Below, piece by piece: positions 45,573 to 57,091 of a stretch of DNA of 64,000 nucleotides. Origin of the DNA: Trachythela sp. YZ-2020 (lineage: Eukaryota > Cnidaria > Anthozoa > Malacalcyonacea > Clavulariidae); NCBI GenBank assembly GCA_016169945.1, contig JADLSH010000184.1, forward strand, positions 2,480,001-2,544,000, read 5' to 3'. Each line of letters opens with the position of its first letter. Positions within the stretch are counted from its first letter, which is position 1. The notes below the pieces were generated by a model, which saw only the letters and a program-made list of their open reading frames with translations, was not told where the DNA came from and made no database searches. The position numbers were made by a program, and so were the translations under genes.

Positions 45573-48500
45573 CTACGCCGTGTAAAAAGAAGGCCCTTTT
45601 GAAACAAATATTTTCCCAAATGCATCTTTTTGTTGCAATTCGACTTCATTGTCCCGTTTCAACAACAAGCAACTGTAGAACTTGCACGCAACTTGTTTGC
45701 GACTTTCTTGTTTGCTCAGTACATCAAGTGCGATACTTTCTCTTTTCTTAAGTTCTCTTTTTAGTGTGTGCATAAGTTGCTGTGTGCGTTTCGTCCACCT
45801 TCGGGCCTGGAATTCTTCGTATTTCTCTCCACTCGCTTGCTCATCGTTTAGCTGTGATTCAGGGATTTCGTCTGCGTTTTGCTCGAAGTCAACTCGACTT
45901 TCTTCCTCGGGTATGATAGGGTCGTCCATGCCTCCTCCAAATTGCTCAAAATTGACATCATTTGTTACTTCTGCAGGATTCTGCCCTTCTTTAGTTGGTG
46001 TGGCACTGGTGTCATGACTCCGTTTAGATCTTCTCTTACGCGGTGAACTAGGACTTCGGATTTTCTCAATAACCTAAACAAACAATTGCGAATATATTTA
46101 TATCCTTTTATATCATCTACCGTACTGTATATACAAAAAATGTCTGCTCACCGGTTTGAGTGTGATCAATATGCAATAAAACAGCTATTGGATTCAAGTT
46201 ACGCATATCAGCGCTATCCTCGGTCAATGTTATCCGACTGGGTTTCAGCAGATAACATTGACCTCGGTCTGGATAATCTGGATATCATGTTCATTTATTT
46301 ACATTTTCAAATTATCCAGTAGAATAAATAGTGAACTGGTGTATATTTTACTCATTTAATACTGTACTTGGGAATAATAACTTAGAAAAGGCCAGCTTTT
46401 TCTGGCAAAGCTGAAACAGAAAGCAACTTGCCCGATCGGGCAACCAAGAAGAAACTTCTACTTGCCCGTAATGATTTTCACTTGCCCCGGGCAAGTGTTA
46501 AGTTTTACACCACTGTTTTTATTGTTACTACCGTAAGCGCAAATGTACAAATAACAGACAGGCCAAGGGTGTGGATATTCAAAAACATTTTTTTTTGTGT
46601 TTTTATCTGCTATTTTTAGTTTGCGCGACATACTCTATATGAGTATGCATACTACAGAACTTCTATCGACAAGTTTCGGTATTTTTTTGATTAAGCCAAT
46701 TTATATTCTATACAAACTACTTATTTCCGTTCCGCAGTAATCTCCTAATATTTTACAAGTTTCAAGAAGTTGTTGGTTGAAGGATGCAACTACCTGTTCG
46801 TCTGGAAGCCAAATGAAGGACCTTCGCTCAAAACGTTGAAGTTTGTATATATTTTCAGGTAGTTACAATCCTTCAACCAAATTCTTGATCTTGATTATTT
46901 TTCAACGCTGTCTACACTGTTTACAACCTATACATGGGGCTTCGGTGGCGCAGTCGTCAGGGCAAGCGCCTTTCACCTCTGAGTCTTGAGTTCGATTCTC
47001 GCTGAGGACTATACTCATCACACTCATGTGAAAAGAGTAAGTCAACGCTCTGCCGAAAGTCGTGGGTTTTCTCCGGGCACTCCGGTTTCCTTCCCACAGG
47101 GAAAGTTGACTGGGTGGGTTAGGATATACAGATTAGGAAAGTAATATCACAATTGTTGTAAAAATAGAGAATGTATGCTACGTACATAATATAGGTAAGC
47201 GAGATACTTGATGTAATCGGTCACTGAAAAGCCCCAACGGGGAGTGAGCTGAATAATGAATGTAAGTATACATACTTCCTCTTCATTATCTCTCGGACTC
47301 TCAATCTCTTCCAGTTCCATTTTCTCGTCAGTCTCTTCAGGTTCAGGTGCATCAACAATCTTTGCCGTCAAATTTTGTACGATCATTTTCTGAAGTACAG
47401 GTGCAATGTTCTCTATCGTTGGATTATTGAATAGTTTATCTACAGTTGAAGTCTCCTTAAGCCTCATTCTTAGTTTGGTTGGTGGTGCCAAGGTAGCTGG
47501 TTTAACGATATCTTCCGTATTGGCAAGTTGGTTACTGATGGCGCTACTTGATAAGATTTTTTCATCATCCACGATTAGTTTTCGTTTTCGTTTGCTTCGT
47601 TTTTCTTTGCTCACAACTTCAATAGGCTCCAGAACAAAAGCTTCTTCGTTGTTTTGAACAATGGTAGTTTCATTGCCAATACTAACCTCGCCAGCTTGAA
47701 GATAGAAAGAAACCAATTCAACTTTTTTTACGAGGTAGAAAGTACATAAAATAATTTACTGAATATAATCAGTATTAAATAGAACTCATCGACGTTATAA
47801 TGAATATGCCTGAGTTCAGAAAATTTATTGAATACATTGAGCACTACTGATATGTATAGGTTATCATATGAGGGATGGGGTGATCTCAGTTTTATCGTTC
47901 GAGGACGATATCATTATTGTCACGAGTGAGCGCAGCGAACGAGGGACAATTATGATATCGTACCGAGAGGGATAAACTGATATCACCGAGTCATGAGTGT
48001 GATAACCTTTTTATCACATCTAATGCCTTTATCAGGGTGATGATCGTCCCTAGGGACATATCGTTTTTATGTCACCCTGTTATCGCCCTGATAAAGGCAC
48101 AAGTATATGATAAACATATTTAATATTCAATTTGTACCACGTGTGTGCATTTTATATAGCAACAACGCACGGCCGTGCCGTTATAGTTTATATCAGCACG
48201 GCAAGATGGCGCCAGAATTAACGAATGGAAAAGTTTATAAGATTTCGTTTATTTTAAACCGAAGACAATCTCAAAACCACGAAGTGGCCAAATTTCTAAA
48301 ATAATTCCGTATTTAAACGTAAACATGTGTTGTTTATTTAGTTTATTTTACGAATTTACGGAATATAAGTTGTGAATGAGTGGCGAAGCCGGTTGAAAAT
48401 ATATTCGTAATTCGGCAGACAGATTCAAAACAACAAGGTTGTTTCTTATATAAAAGCTATTTGTCGTTTTAAAATATTCTAAAAACACTTTTGAATATTA

Positions 48501-51500
48501 TCAAAACTAAACAAGGAACTAGTAAACAGTTAGTTCAACAAAGTTTATAGAATGTTTTTGCTCATAATTCACAAATTAAAAAATACCGCCAAAGCGTTTA
48601 CTCAAATTGAATATTAAAACGTTTAAAGCACTCTTTGTTCGTGCATTATCGTGATTTACAAGCACTCGTTCACGAACAAGGAACTCGAAGTTTAATACTG
48701 CACTCGACTGCGTCTCGTGCAGTATGAAACTCTCGTTCCTTGTTCGTGAACTCGTGCTTGTAATCCCGATAATGCACTCACAGAGTGCTTTAATCCTTAA
48801 ATATCTACAAGACTTGCTCCAAGTCTCTCTTTATTGACTTTCTGTATAGATCCACTATAGTGTAAATCAATAGCATGACGTAGCCAGGGTCGGCGGAGCG
48901 AGACTTGCTTCAATTTTCTCTTTCATTGACTTTCTGTATCGATCCACTATAGTGTAGATAACATGAGTCACACTATAGTGGATCGATAGAGAAAGACAAT
49001 GAAAGAAAGACTTGGAGCAAGTCTACAGTAGCTTATAGGGCACATCACTTTTTCTTAAATAGATGCAGTTTACTTTAGACGCTGTTATTTTTAAAAAGAC
49101 AGGGTTCTGCACCGGGTGGTAGTACCCAGCACTCATCAGCACTCGTGCCAATGCGGACTCTCCCGCCTCACACGTTCCACTCAAATAATCCCACCCTTAC
49201 TAGAGTTGTATATAGCTCACGGACTATATACTGTTGAGTATTATCTTTGCTATACACAAGACGAAGACTGTATATTTTCGACTTTGCTACAAAGTCATCA
49301 TCGGATTCTTCGTCTTGTTCGACTCGTATACTGTGTTAAAATTTCAACATGGCGTTTTCTTTGTATCATTTAATTTTCTTGTAACTAACTGCCAGCATAC
49401 ACTGTACTTAACGTACATATTACTCCAGATTTCTAATCAAATCGCTCTCGAAATCTTACCAGCAAGTTCCGGAGAATCCTTGCTCTCATCTGTAGTCTTT
49501 TTCTCCTCGGTAACCTCATCGGTCTCCATCTTCTCCACACCATCATCTTTCGTCTCAGCGTCCTTGATCGGATCCAAGGTGACATCAAATGCAGCCAATG
49601 GTGGAAGATCTTCTAACGGTGGTAATACACCTTCTCCAAATTCATCACCGAAACCATCACCTCCAAGCAGACCACCAAATACATCATTGTTTAGAGGATC
49701 GTCAGGTTGTAAACCTGAAAAAAAAGAACAAAAATCATATATTGGTTTATAGAAATAAGACTGGTTTACTGGAACAGATGCAAGACGTACTTCTGTGTGC
49801 AAAACCGAAAAGGTTTTCCCTGGCAGTTTTTCATGACAAGCTTTGCAGGGCTTTCAGAATGATTTGAAGTAGGCGGCTGTCCCAAAAAAGTAGCCCTCTA
49901 TGACTAATAGTGATCGGGAGTAAAAAAAAGTAAAATCTAGACGGCTCTGGGTGCATGCTCTCGCATGGAAAACGCGCAGAGATATAAAACTCTGCAGCAA
50001 ATTTAATATTATCGCTTTTTCGACAGCAAACAAACGAAATTAAATTTGAATTAATCTTCAAAAATCTGATTATCAGCTCATCCCTAAAAACATCTCATGA
50101 AAGGAAGTAAATTTCTACTGACGTTCTCTTCACGGCATGCATTTTAAAGATATAACCTTTGCAGAAAACCGCTCAATGCCTCAACTAAATATTGCAGTAC
50201 TGGCCCAACCATGAAGTAATATATTTTACTGTACCTATTTTTTGTTTATCAGATACCGTAGAACCGTCTTTTAAATTAGACTCGTCCAATAATATGTTTG
50301 ATTGGTCTTTTGAACGTATGAAAGAGGAGTCGTCTAAAGCAGCGCCACCTCGACGAACTTCTTTCTCATCACTTGCTCCAAAAGGAGTGTCTCCAAAACC
50401 TTCGTCTTCAAAGTTATGCATTATGATAAAGTCTTCCTTCATTGTTATTTCTTCAGCACGACATTGGTTCAGATTGAATTGAACTTGGATATCAAAATCA
50501 CTAATAGAAGAAACATTAAATAATTGCAAATATGTTAAAATCAAGTTAGATTAATACTAAGATTTTTCTCTGCATCTCGTTCGATGGGAATAATAGTTGA
50601 TGGTGTTTGTGGATGGAATATTTGAACGAAAATTTATATACAATTTTAGACCTAGCTCAGTTGCGAAAAATGCAACCTTAGGCCCTCTGGCAGGAAGCGA
50701 ACCTGCAGTCCTGCGATTCCGGTGCAGCGCTCTAACCAACTGAGCTACAGAGTCCAGTTGCTGAGCATTAACCACAAGTTTGTGTAAATATATGGGAAGG
50801 ATGCCAGTATATATGGTATATGGGTAAATACTAAGATTTTTCTCGGCATCTCATTAGATGGGAACAGGGTTCGTACAGGCCAGGAAGAATAAAATTCAAG
50901 GACTTTTAAGGACTTTCCAGGCCATGTATCAGGAAATTCAAGGACTATTTAGGGCTGAAAAGAAGGCATTAGAAGTCTGTACAAAGTGCTGTTAAACTGT
51001 ACAATCGTGCCACATACCAACAAATTTCAGAAAATACAGTATCCAAAACTAAAGCAAGAAGAATTCAAGGACTTTCAAGCACCTCATTATAAATTCAAGG
51101 ACTTTCAAGGCCTTGAATTTTTGTTTTCAAATTCAAGGACTTTCAAGTTTTGTACGAACCCTGTGGGAATAATAGTTGATGGTGTTTGTGGATGGAATAT
51201 TCGAACGAAAATTTATATGTTTGGACATGCTGCTACACAGAGGAGGGGAGTACAGTCAGTAGACCACCTTGTTTATCTCAGTCTTTTACCCACTGGAAAA
51301 CAATTTTTAAAGTTTGGACATTCTGATTGAATCCCTTGGAATTGGTTTAAAGTACTTGACAATTGTTGATGAGTTGTACACTTGTACTAGTTAGAGATCA
51401 ATGTATTGGAGTCCAAAAATACAACAATACTTACTTGAGACCAGGTAAAGGCAAATCAAAATCATTAAAAACCTCTGGTAGTGTAACTGCAGACATGGCC

Positions 51501-51808
51501 GCTTCTCTGCCATCTTCTGGTAGGTCAACAACACCTGGCCTGAAAGCCATCTTGATTTTCACAAACGCCTCAGTGCAGTCGGCAAGCAAGTACTTTGCCT
51601 TTCTGGAGTAGATCCTAACGACGCCCAGGAGAAGATGTCCTGATGTCCGTAAGGCCATTTTCACTTTGGGCGACATAATGCTCTCAACTGACGACTCCAC
51701 GTCAGTCTCAAACACATGAGCCTTGCTGAGTTTCTTCTCCCAATGAGCAGCAAGCCAGACCCGTGCCAATGGGCCCTTCTTCGACAGGATAAAGTTTGCA
51801 TAAAACAT
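45573..51808 (-). CDS. RAD21: Cohesin kleisin subunit RAD21 (five coding exons)
   Basis: Exons: 51808-51435, 50500-50235, 49714-49460, 47694-47276 and 46073-45573. All junctions are GT-AG and phases chain as 2,1,1,0, giving 1815 nt (604 residues plus stop), close to the usual length of animal RAD21. The N-terminus is the SMC3-binding domain ([20 protein letters not shown], then [18 protein letters not shown]). Exon 2 has [14 protein letters not shown] and DEGFGD. The middle is acidic and disordered, with a basic [10 protein letters not shown] stretch. The last exon carries the SMC1-binding winged helix ([18 protein letters not shown]). RAD21 closes the cohesin ring for sister-chromatid cohesion, loop extrusion and repair, and is cut by separase. 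Introns hold SINEs and MITEs. Confidence 0.95.
46938..47266 (+). mobile_element. tRNA-derived SINE in RAD21 intron 4
   Basis: Head contains an A-box-like TGGCGCAGTCGTCAGGG (46946) and a B-box GAGTTCGATTCTC (46988-47000). A body follows with GTGGGTTTTCTCCGGGCACT and CCGGTTTCCTTCCCACAGGG. It ends near GAAAAGCCCCAACGGGGAGT and GAATAATGAATGTAAG at 47228-47266, only about 10 bases from the exon 4 donor. Orientation is opposite to RAD21. Confidence 0.75.
47879..48099. repeat. Two adjacent hairpins in RAD21 intron 3
   Basis: GGTGATCTCAGTTTTATC pairs with GATAAACTGATATCACC (47879-47987), and TGCCTTTATCAGGGTGAT pairs with ATCGCCCTGATAAAGGCA (about 48024-48099). Small snapback MITE-like units. Confidence 0.7.
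48625..48791. repeat. Snapback repeat, 167 bp
   Basis: AAAGCACTCTTTGTTCGTGC-type left half pairs with the right half ending CACAGAGTGCTTT. Inner ACGAACAAGGAACTCG pairs with CGTTCCTTGTTCGT. Non-coding, in RAD21 intron 3. Confidence 0.75.
48811..49023. repeat. Inverted repeat with CACTATAGTG core
   Basis: GACTTGCTCCAAGTCTCTCT at the left pairs with GACTTGGAGCAAGTC at the right. The internal word GATCCACTATAGTGTA appears three times in both orientations. Non-coding, in RAD21 intron 3. Confidence 0.7.
50556..50762 (-). mobile_element. tRNA-derived SINE in RAD21 intron 1
   Basis: The minus-strand head 50755-50681 folds like a tRNA, with A box TAGCTCAGTTGGTTAGAGCG, B box GGTTCGCTTCC and a perfect GCAGG/CCTGC T-stem. 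The acceptor stem has two mismatches and the anticodon loop is irregular (C at position 33). A non-tRNA body with ATATTCCATCCACAAACACC follows. A second partial copy of the body lies at 50826-50864 and 51164-51220, split by another element. I read it as a SINE, not a working tRNA. Confidence 0.75.
50865..51163. mobile_element. 299-bp TIR element inserted in a SINE copy
   Basis: Ends CAGGGTTCGTACA and TGTACGAACCCTG (right end reads TTTGTACGAACCCTG). Flanked by TGGGAA on both sides (50859-50864 and 51164-51169). The interior repeats AATTCAAGGACTTTCAAGG. The split SINE rejoins cleanly when it is removed, compared with 50590-50600. CAGGG ends suggest hAT, but only 6 bp are duplicated. Confidence 0.8.
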
Positions 51809-51938
51809 CTTTCAACAGGAATAGGTAACCAGAAGCAAGAAAATTTTCTGATCTATGCCTAAAGGAAGAATGTTAGGTTATAACAATCATTATATGGGTC
51901 ATTAGACCCACCTGAAAGAAAGGTATCCTTGTATATTT

Positions 51939-52108
51939 GGTGGTTGAGTTGTGTAAAACTACCTGAAAAATACAATAAGAACTTCTACGTTTCAAGCAAA
52001 GGCCCTTTGTCTGGAAGTTAGCGAGGGTTAGGGTTACAAAGGGCCTTCACTTGAAACGTCAAAGTTCTTATTCTATTTTCCAGGTAGTTTTACACAACTT
52101 AACTGCCA
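51939..52108. repeat. Inverted-repeat unit with ACTACCTG ends
   Basis: GTTGTGTAAAACTACCTGAA pairs with CAGGTAGTTTTACACAAC. The inner AAGAACTTCTACGTTTCAAG pairs with CTTGAAACGTCAAAGTTCTT (two mismatches). Related words recur at 2705-2735, 44730-44780 and 46790-46880. Confidence 0.75.
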
Positions 52109-52715
52109 AATCTTCGTTATACTCCACTCACATGGGCACCGCACGTTTGAGATGCTTGTATATTTACTTTTTTGGAGGTAGCCAAAAATATTTTTCAATT
52201 TGCAGTTACCCTGCGAGCAGAGCAAGCAGGTTTGGAGCCACATAACTTGTGAGTTGCGAGCAATCAGGCCTCAGAAAGTCGATTCTGGCAATAAGAAACA
52301 TAAACTCAGGAGAAAATATCATGCAAATCTTACTGCCACAAAGTGTAAAAATTGCAAAAAGAAAATGGGAAAAAATTGAAATTTTCAGACAATATTTTCA
52401 ACTATACGTACAGGCGCGAGATTGCGAGACGTACTGGCCCAGGTTTGCAGTTACTCCAGTTAGCTCAAGTCACTTGCAGGTAACCAGGTTACTGTGGAAC
52501 CCAACATCTGGCACCCATGATTTAGAAAGGGTTCACATATGTCCTGATGGGCAACAAGAAATTAGGCTAAGACCATGATTAAAAATTAACACACTTTTAC
52601 AAGTCTTGTCATTTCATTTTTGGTGTGACCTGCACAAGGGCAATCACTTTTTCTAAAATTTTGCAAGCCCTGCTGAGGTGGGGCCATCTTATAAGCCTAA
52701 TAGATTTTAGGCTCT

Positions 52716-53048
52716 TTTGAGTTTTGCCACAATGTATTTCCCGGGTGCTGGCAGAAGAATTGATAATATTTGATCAAATAGATAGTTAAAAGTATCATTA
52801 GAAAAGCATTTAAAGTCAGTACAATTTCTTCTTTGTTCTGGTAAATGATTAAAATATATGCATGCTTGATCTTGAAAAGTATGAGAAATCATGGGTATTT
52901 CAAATAGGAGTCCTGAACTTGATCTTAATGTCCGTTCATGTTTAAATATCATCAGTTGTAGATCTTTGGGCCAATGTGGGAGGTAAAGGGATTTGTGGAT
53001 AACTTTCAGATGATGCCACTGAAGTTGTTCCTTAATTGGTAGCATTTA
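52716..53048 (-). mobile_element. LINE ORF2 C-terminal fragment
   Basis: About 110 codons, open on the minus strand. Motifs LQWHHLKVIHKSLY, ERTLRSSSG and FNHLPEQRRNC fit the RLxWLPVxxR...LRSSS...WNxLPxxLR end of CR1/L2-like ORF2. It abuts the A-rich tail of the other LINE at 53050. Confidence 0.7.
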
Positions 53049-53242
53049 AGAAGATTTTATTTTATTTTATTTACAAGCTTTGTCATAAATGACTGGTGAT
53101 CCCTACAGGGCTTAATTGTCCCTTAATATATACATCTACATTAATTACAACACATTTTGTCTACAAGACTGGATAACAGACGACACAAGTGACATTTAAC
53201 ACAGACAGTTTTAAACGTTTGTGGGACATTAATATAATATAT

Positions 53243-53776
53243 CAGGGATGGATCCAGCATGATTTGATAGGGGGGGTGCCAGGGGTGATTTAGTTAGTTG
53301 TTTCGCGCCGAAGTCGCGACACGCGCCTTTGGCGCGTCCTTGCTAGGGGGGTACGGGGGCATGCCCCCCCCCGGAAATTTTTTGAATTCTAGAACCTCGG
53401 AAATGGCATTTCCTGCAATCTGGGCGACAGATAACTGATATTTGAACAACAGAGTTGGACTTCTGGTTAGTCTCTATTCTGTGGTCTGACTACTCACTAC
53501 GTTTGAATCTACACAAAATATTGGGAATGTTAATGAAAAGCCACGTCGAATTGCACTGTAGTGACTGCAGGAAGTTGCTAGTCGTGATTGACTATATTTT
53601 GAATTGTTATTCACTTATCACCATGTTATTAGTTATTACTCAAAGTCTCAAATTACTGTCTCTTATTTTGTCTCATAATATAATTTTTGTTCGAACAATG
53701 ACAATAGCCTTGCATTTGATAGGGAAATTGTTCAAATTTGCACCCCCCCTGCACCCCCCCGGTGGATCCATCCCTG
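53243..53776. mobile_element. 534-bp hAT-type element, TSD TAATATAT
   Basis: Perfect 14-bp inverted ends CAGGGATGGATCCA and TGGATCCATCCCTG. Exact 8-bp duplication TAATATAT at 53235-53242 and 53777-53784. The interior has a 119-codon plus-strand ORF (53455-53814) that runs past the element's end and shows no transposase motif. Inserted in the LINE 3' UTR. Confidence 0.95.
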
Positions 53777-54339
53777 TAATATATAAGTTCAGTCATTGCG
53801 TGATAATATTTTAACAAGTACGATTTAAATTGGCCAATGGTAACGTCAGCTTCGCGGATATGTGGTGGTAAGCAATTATAGGTTCTGGGAGTTCTATTGA
53901 AAAACTATTTTGAAAAGTTAAAGTGTTTACTCTTGGAACGTTTATTGTTATATTGCTATTTGAACTACGCCTTGTGACACGATTACTTGACTTTACACTA
54001 ATATTGGGATAATTTGACTTCATGGCTTTGAAAAAATACACCAAATCCAAGTACTCAGGCCAGTAACACAAAGGAAGTAACCCTGTTATTAGCAGCCGGT
54101 ATTTGTAACAGGTTTCAGATCGAAACGGTAGGGACAAGATAAATCTGGTTGCACGCCGTTGAACTTTCTCGATATCAAGGATAAGTGAGACAGACTGTGG
54201 TGACCAGTGAGCTGTACGCGAAGTGACTTCGAATCTTGGCTCATACAGTAGTGCCCCATTACTAGACTTGCTGCCTTTTGAATCCTTTGTAATCGTTTGA
54301 GAAGATAATCTGGTAAATTGTGGTAAACTATGTCGTTAT

Positions 54340-54658
54340 CAGAGGTGGAAAAAGTATCGGATCCTGGGAACCTAGTTCCCAGAAATACTTTTGGATCTGA
54401 ACTTTTGCACAAAATCTTTCACATAAATTTCTAAAGTTAATAATTAACTGATGAGTAATAACAAAACTAGAGTATGCTGTAGTCTAGACTATTAATTGTA
54501 ATGCATTTTGTATTTACTATATCAAATTGAACACCACTAAATTTCAAGAAACAACACTCCAATGTCAAAATCAATTGATGATCATTGAACCTCATTAATT
54601 ATTAATTTTGAGTCTGAAACCCAGGTTCCCAGAAAGAAAAAAACATTTTCCACCTATG
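54340..54658. mobile_element. 319-bp hAT-type MITE, TSD GTCGTTAT
   Basis: Ends CAGAGGTGGAAAA and TTTTCCACCTATG (one mismatch). Exact 8-bp duplication GTCGTTAT at 54332-54339 and 54659-54666. The inner inverted word TGGGAACCTAG against CCAGGTTCCCAG extends the arms. It interrupts a LINE reading frame, which rejoins in frame across it. Confidence 0.95.
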
Positions 54659-54822
54659 GTCGTTATAATAGAGTTTAGATAGTACAAGAGCTTGCACTAT
54701 GGATTTCTTAAGGTGAAACGGTGACATATTTTTAATTCTCCGAAGTATGGCCAATGCAGCATAACATGATGCAGCAATGTTTTTAACATTTTCTTCCCAT
54801 TTAAGGTGTTCATGTATGACTG

Positions 54823-55130
54823 CAGTGCTGGAAAATGTCCGGCAGCGCCAGCAGCACCGCTGCCAGGAAATTTTTGACAAAAAGTCTTCACAGGAAATTT
54901 TTATGTCTCACAGGAAATATTTGTCATTTTATAAATACAAACAACAGATAATTAGCTTGTTTGTGATATAAAATAAAATTTTAATTTTGACACATATTTA
55001 CTTACTGGCAATGCCAGTGGCAGCTGGGTTGTAAAATTCTGTCATGCAGAAAATGTTAAGCCCGACGTACACAGGAAATTTTTGTTTTGGGATTTTGCTG
55101 CCAGGAAGGAAAACAGATTATCTAGGCCTG
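54823..55130. mobile_element. 308-bp hAT-type MITE, TSD TATGACTG
   Basis: Starts CAGTGCTGG and ends CTAGGCCTG, so CAG...CTG with weakly matching inner bases. TATGACTG is duplicated at 54815-54822 and 55131-55138. The interior repeats CAGGAAATTTTTG. The interrupted LINE frame (LLGTVI then HEHLKW) rejoins across it. Confidence 0.85.
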
Positions 55131-55285
55131 TATGACTGTGCCAAGCAGCTTAGTTGTTTGTACTCTCTCTAAATTTATACCATTTACTGCAAGATTTATG
55201 GTAACATTTGAAGTATGACAGGTCAAATTTTTATGACATTCACATGTTTGTACTGTAACTGTCAATAAACCCATTAAAAGTTGTT

Positions 55286-56489
55286 TATGTCCCTTGTACT
55301 TAACTACTTCCTGTTTAATATATTACTTGAAACCAAATGTTTTGGGGAATTATTAACAGTGAGACAGCCAGCTCTTTCTGGCAATTCTATTTGTACTTGT
55401 GTGAACAGGAAAACCAAGAAATATTTTATGCCTGAGACAAATTAAATTGGCATATTGTTTCGATTGGATTTGAATATTGTATAAATAGGAGCAGTTATAG
55501 AATACCAAACACTTTTCGTAGTTCATTTAAACACACAAAGAAACACAGGAATCATTTCAAGAAAACTACGTTATTCTTTTTTATCATATTTAAGCGGTTT
55601 TGAAGAACGAGGCAGTTAATATGAATGACATATTTTGAGGAAATTGTTAATAACACAAATGATTATTAGGTGTAAAGTTTCAAAATGGATGGGTATTCTA
55701 AAATTTAGCCTTGTAATCCTGTGATATTGACATATGCCATATACACACTATTACAGTAATAAAACTGCAGTTTGCAGCTTGTCAAAGTTTCAATGCAATA
55801 CAATTGTTTTTATTTATTAAAATCATGCACAAGTCAGCATAAATGCTTCCATTAGTTTCAAACTATGCCTTAAATCTATAAAATATTAAGTATACAATGC
55901 AAAAACCATACGGATAACTTTATATTGTAAACTACTGAACAAAAACATAAACAAAAATTTGAATTCAGCTTCCCAAATTTATGTACAAAATAATAAAATA
56001 TATCAAAAGTCCTTCCTGCAAACGATGCTCTGGAGAATTTTGAACTTTATAAACACTGAAATACGCGAGAAGAGCTATAAATAAAACGCTAAAACTATTT
56101 CCGTGCTAAAAGCCAAAGGTTTAGACAAACAAGCCCGGCTAATTTGAAAATTCATGAGCTCAAACAAAAGACAGACATCTATGGCATGGCCGAAGCGACT
56201 TTGCTTAGGTAGCCAAAATTTAAACAAAATATTTTAACGCTTCGGCGCCGTAAAGCCATCCTTTTTTGGTCTTATATAAAAGAAAAATCCCTAAATTTGT
56301 TTGGTGTGTGCTGTTTAGTAGCTGAACTACAATTATTGAACCATAAAACCAAAGTTTGGCAACAACGCTTCGCACAACCTTCACGGAAAGACAATGTACA
56401 TTGTTGCTACTTTCCCCCAAAATTCACTAAATTTCTTCATTCTGCCTTCAATATTATATAACTAGATATCTAGAGTTTACTATACTTAC
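55286..56489. other. RAD21 first intron, 5' part; nothing recognised
   Basis: AT-rich and without coding potential. Present only as intron between the candidate 5' exon (ending 56490) and the rest of the gene. Confidence 0.5.
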
Positions 56490-56580
56490 CAATTTGAAGC
56501 GAAATTTGGCCTTTAAAGCTCGTTTTGCCAAGAAATTCGCAGAAAAATACTGCTCATCCAACATGGCTGCGACGGTTCGA
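56490..56580 (-). promoter_or_regulatory. Candidate RAD21 5' exon with upstream ORF
   Basis: Minus-strand exon ending in a strong donor (TTG then GTAAGTATAG, 56490/56489). It contains an ATG at 56564 in good context (GCAGCCATGT) followed by 25 open codons. The best acceptor before the RAD21 start is CATTCTTCCTTTAG (exon from 51858), which would put GCA-TAG after these codons and make a 26-residue uORF. If the acceptor at 51809 were used instead, the codons would fuse in frame to the RAD21 Met. The 3' end of this exon is well supported, the 5' end is a guess. Confidence 0.55.
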
Positions 56581-56591
56581 ATCAGAAATTC

Positions 56592-56618
56592 TTCCCGCCG
56601 AAAGATTTTGGTCACGTG
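56592..56618. promoter_or_regulatory. E2F-like site and CACGTG box near the RAD21 start
   Basis: TTCCCGCC (56592-56599; GGCGGGAA on the minus strand) and CACGTG (56613-56618) lie just upstream of the candidate 5' exon. E2F-type sites suit a replication- and mitosis-linked gene. Function is inferred from motif and position only. Confidence 0.45.
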
Positions 56619-56826
56619 ATAAGGGAGGGAACGATGGATAACGAGGGATGGTTAGGGTGAATTACTGTAAATATAATAACGTTCTTTGTTTTCTTTTTGG
56701 AAAAAATAGAGAAGTAAAAAAAATCATTCTATAAGCTAGAAAATAAGTCTCAAATATTTAATTTGACACTCCCTTTCCTTTTTGAATTTTTTGAACTGAG
56801 CAGGTAAATCGAATTCGAGTGAACAA

Positions 56827-57091
56827 TAGGGCCATTTATACGCGGGAGAAAATAAGTCGCGACTTACATAGGACGCGTCTTATATAAGACGCGAACACAC
56901 CACTGAACACACTCGTATAAATGGTCAAATTCTAATAAGTCGCGACTTTTTGGGGAACAGCCTGAACCCCTGTTCTTTACTTACTAGAATTTGACCATTT
57001 ATACGAGTGTGTTCCACTGATGTGTTCCACTGATGGTGTGTTCGCGTCTTATATAAGTCGCGACTTATTTTCTCCCGTATAAATCGCCCTA
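56827..57091. mobile_element. MITE with TAGGGC ends
   Basis: TAGGGCCATTTATACGCGGG at the left pairs with CCCGTATAAATCGCCCTA at the right. Inner AATAAGTCGCGACTT and GAATTTGACCATTTATACGA also pair. 265 bp, no coding. TA on each side is compatible with a Tc1/mariner-like origin. Confidence 0.8.

Larger units (their letters stand above)
53050..55285 (-). mobile_element. 5'-truncated LINE interrupted by three hAT elements
   Basis: Minus-strand pieces 55285-55139, 54822-54667 and 54331-53811 read in one order as the post-palm part of an ORF2: NGINLERVQTTKLLGTVI, then HEHLKWEENVK, IVQALVLSKLYYND, LQRIQKAASLVMGHY and LLPLCYWPEYLDLVYFFK. A 3' UTR and an AAAAT-repeat tail follow at about 53050-53070. 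The coding pieces rejoin exactly when the hATs and one copy of each target duplication are ignored. A stop near 54090 and 5' truncation mark it as inactive. It lies in the long first intron of RAD21. Confidence 0.8.

Noticed and set aside
45682..46017. 111-codon plus-strand ORF
   Set aside because: Antisense of the RAD21 last exon.
50681..50755. tRNA gene on the minus strand
   Set aside because: A and B boxes and T-stem are good, but the acceptor stem has mismatches, position 33 is not T and a SINE body follows with a second copy nearby; read as a SINE head.
52249..52578. 109-codon plus-strand ORF
   Set aside because: No recognisable domain, signal or splice support; lies in the first intron of RAD21 on the opposite strand. 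Kept out as chance.
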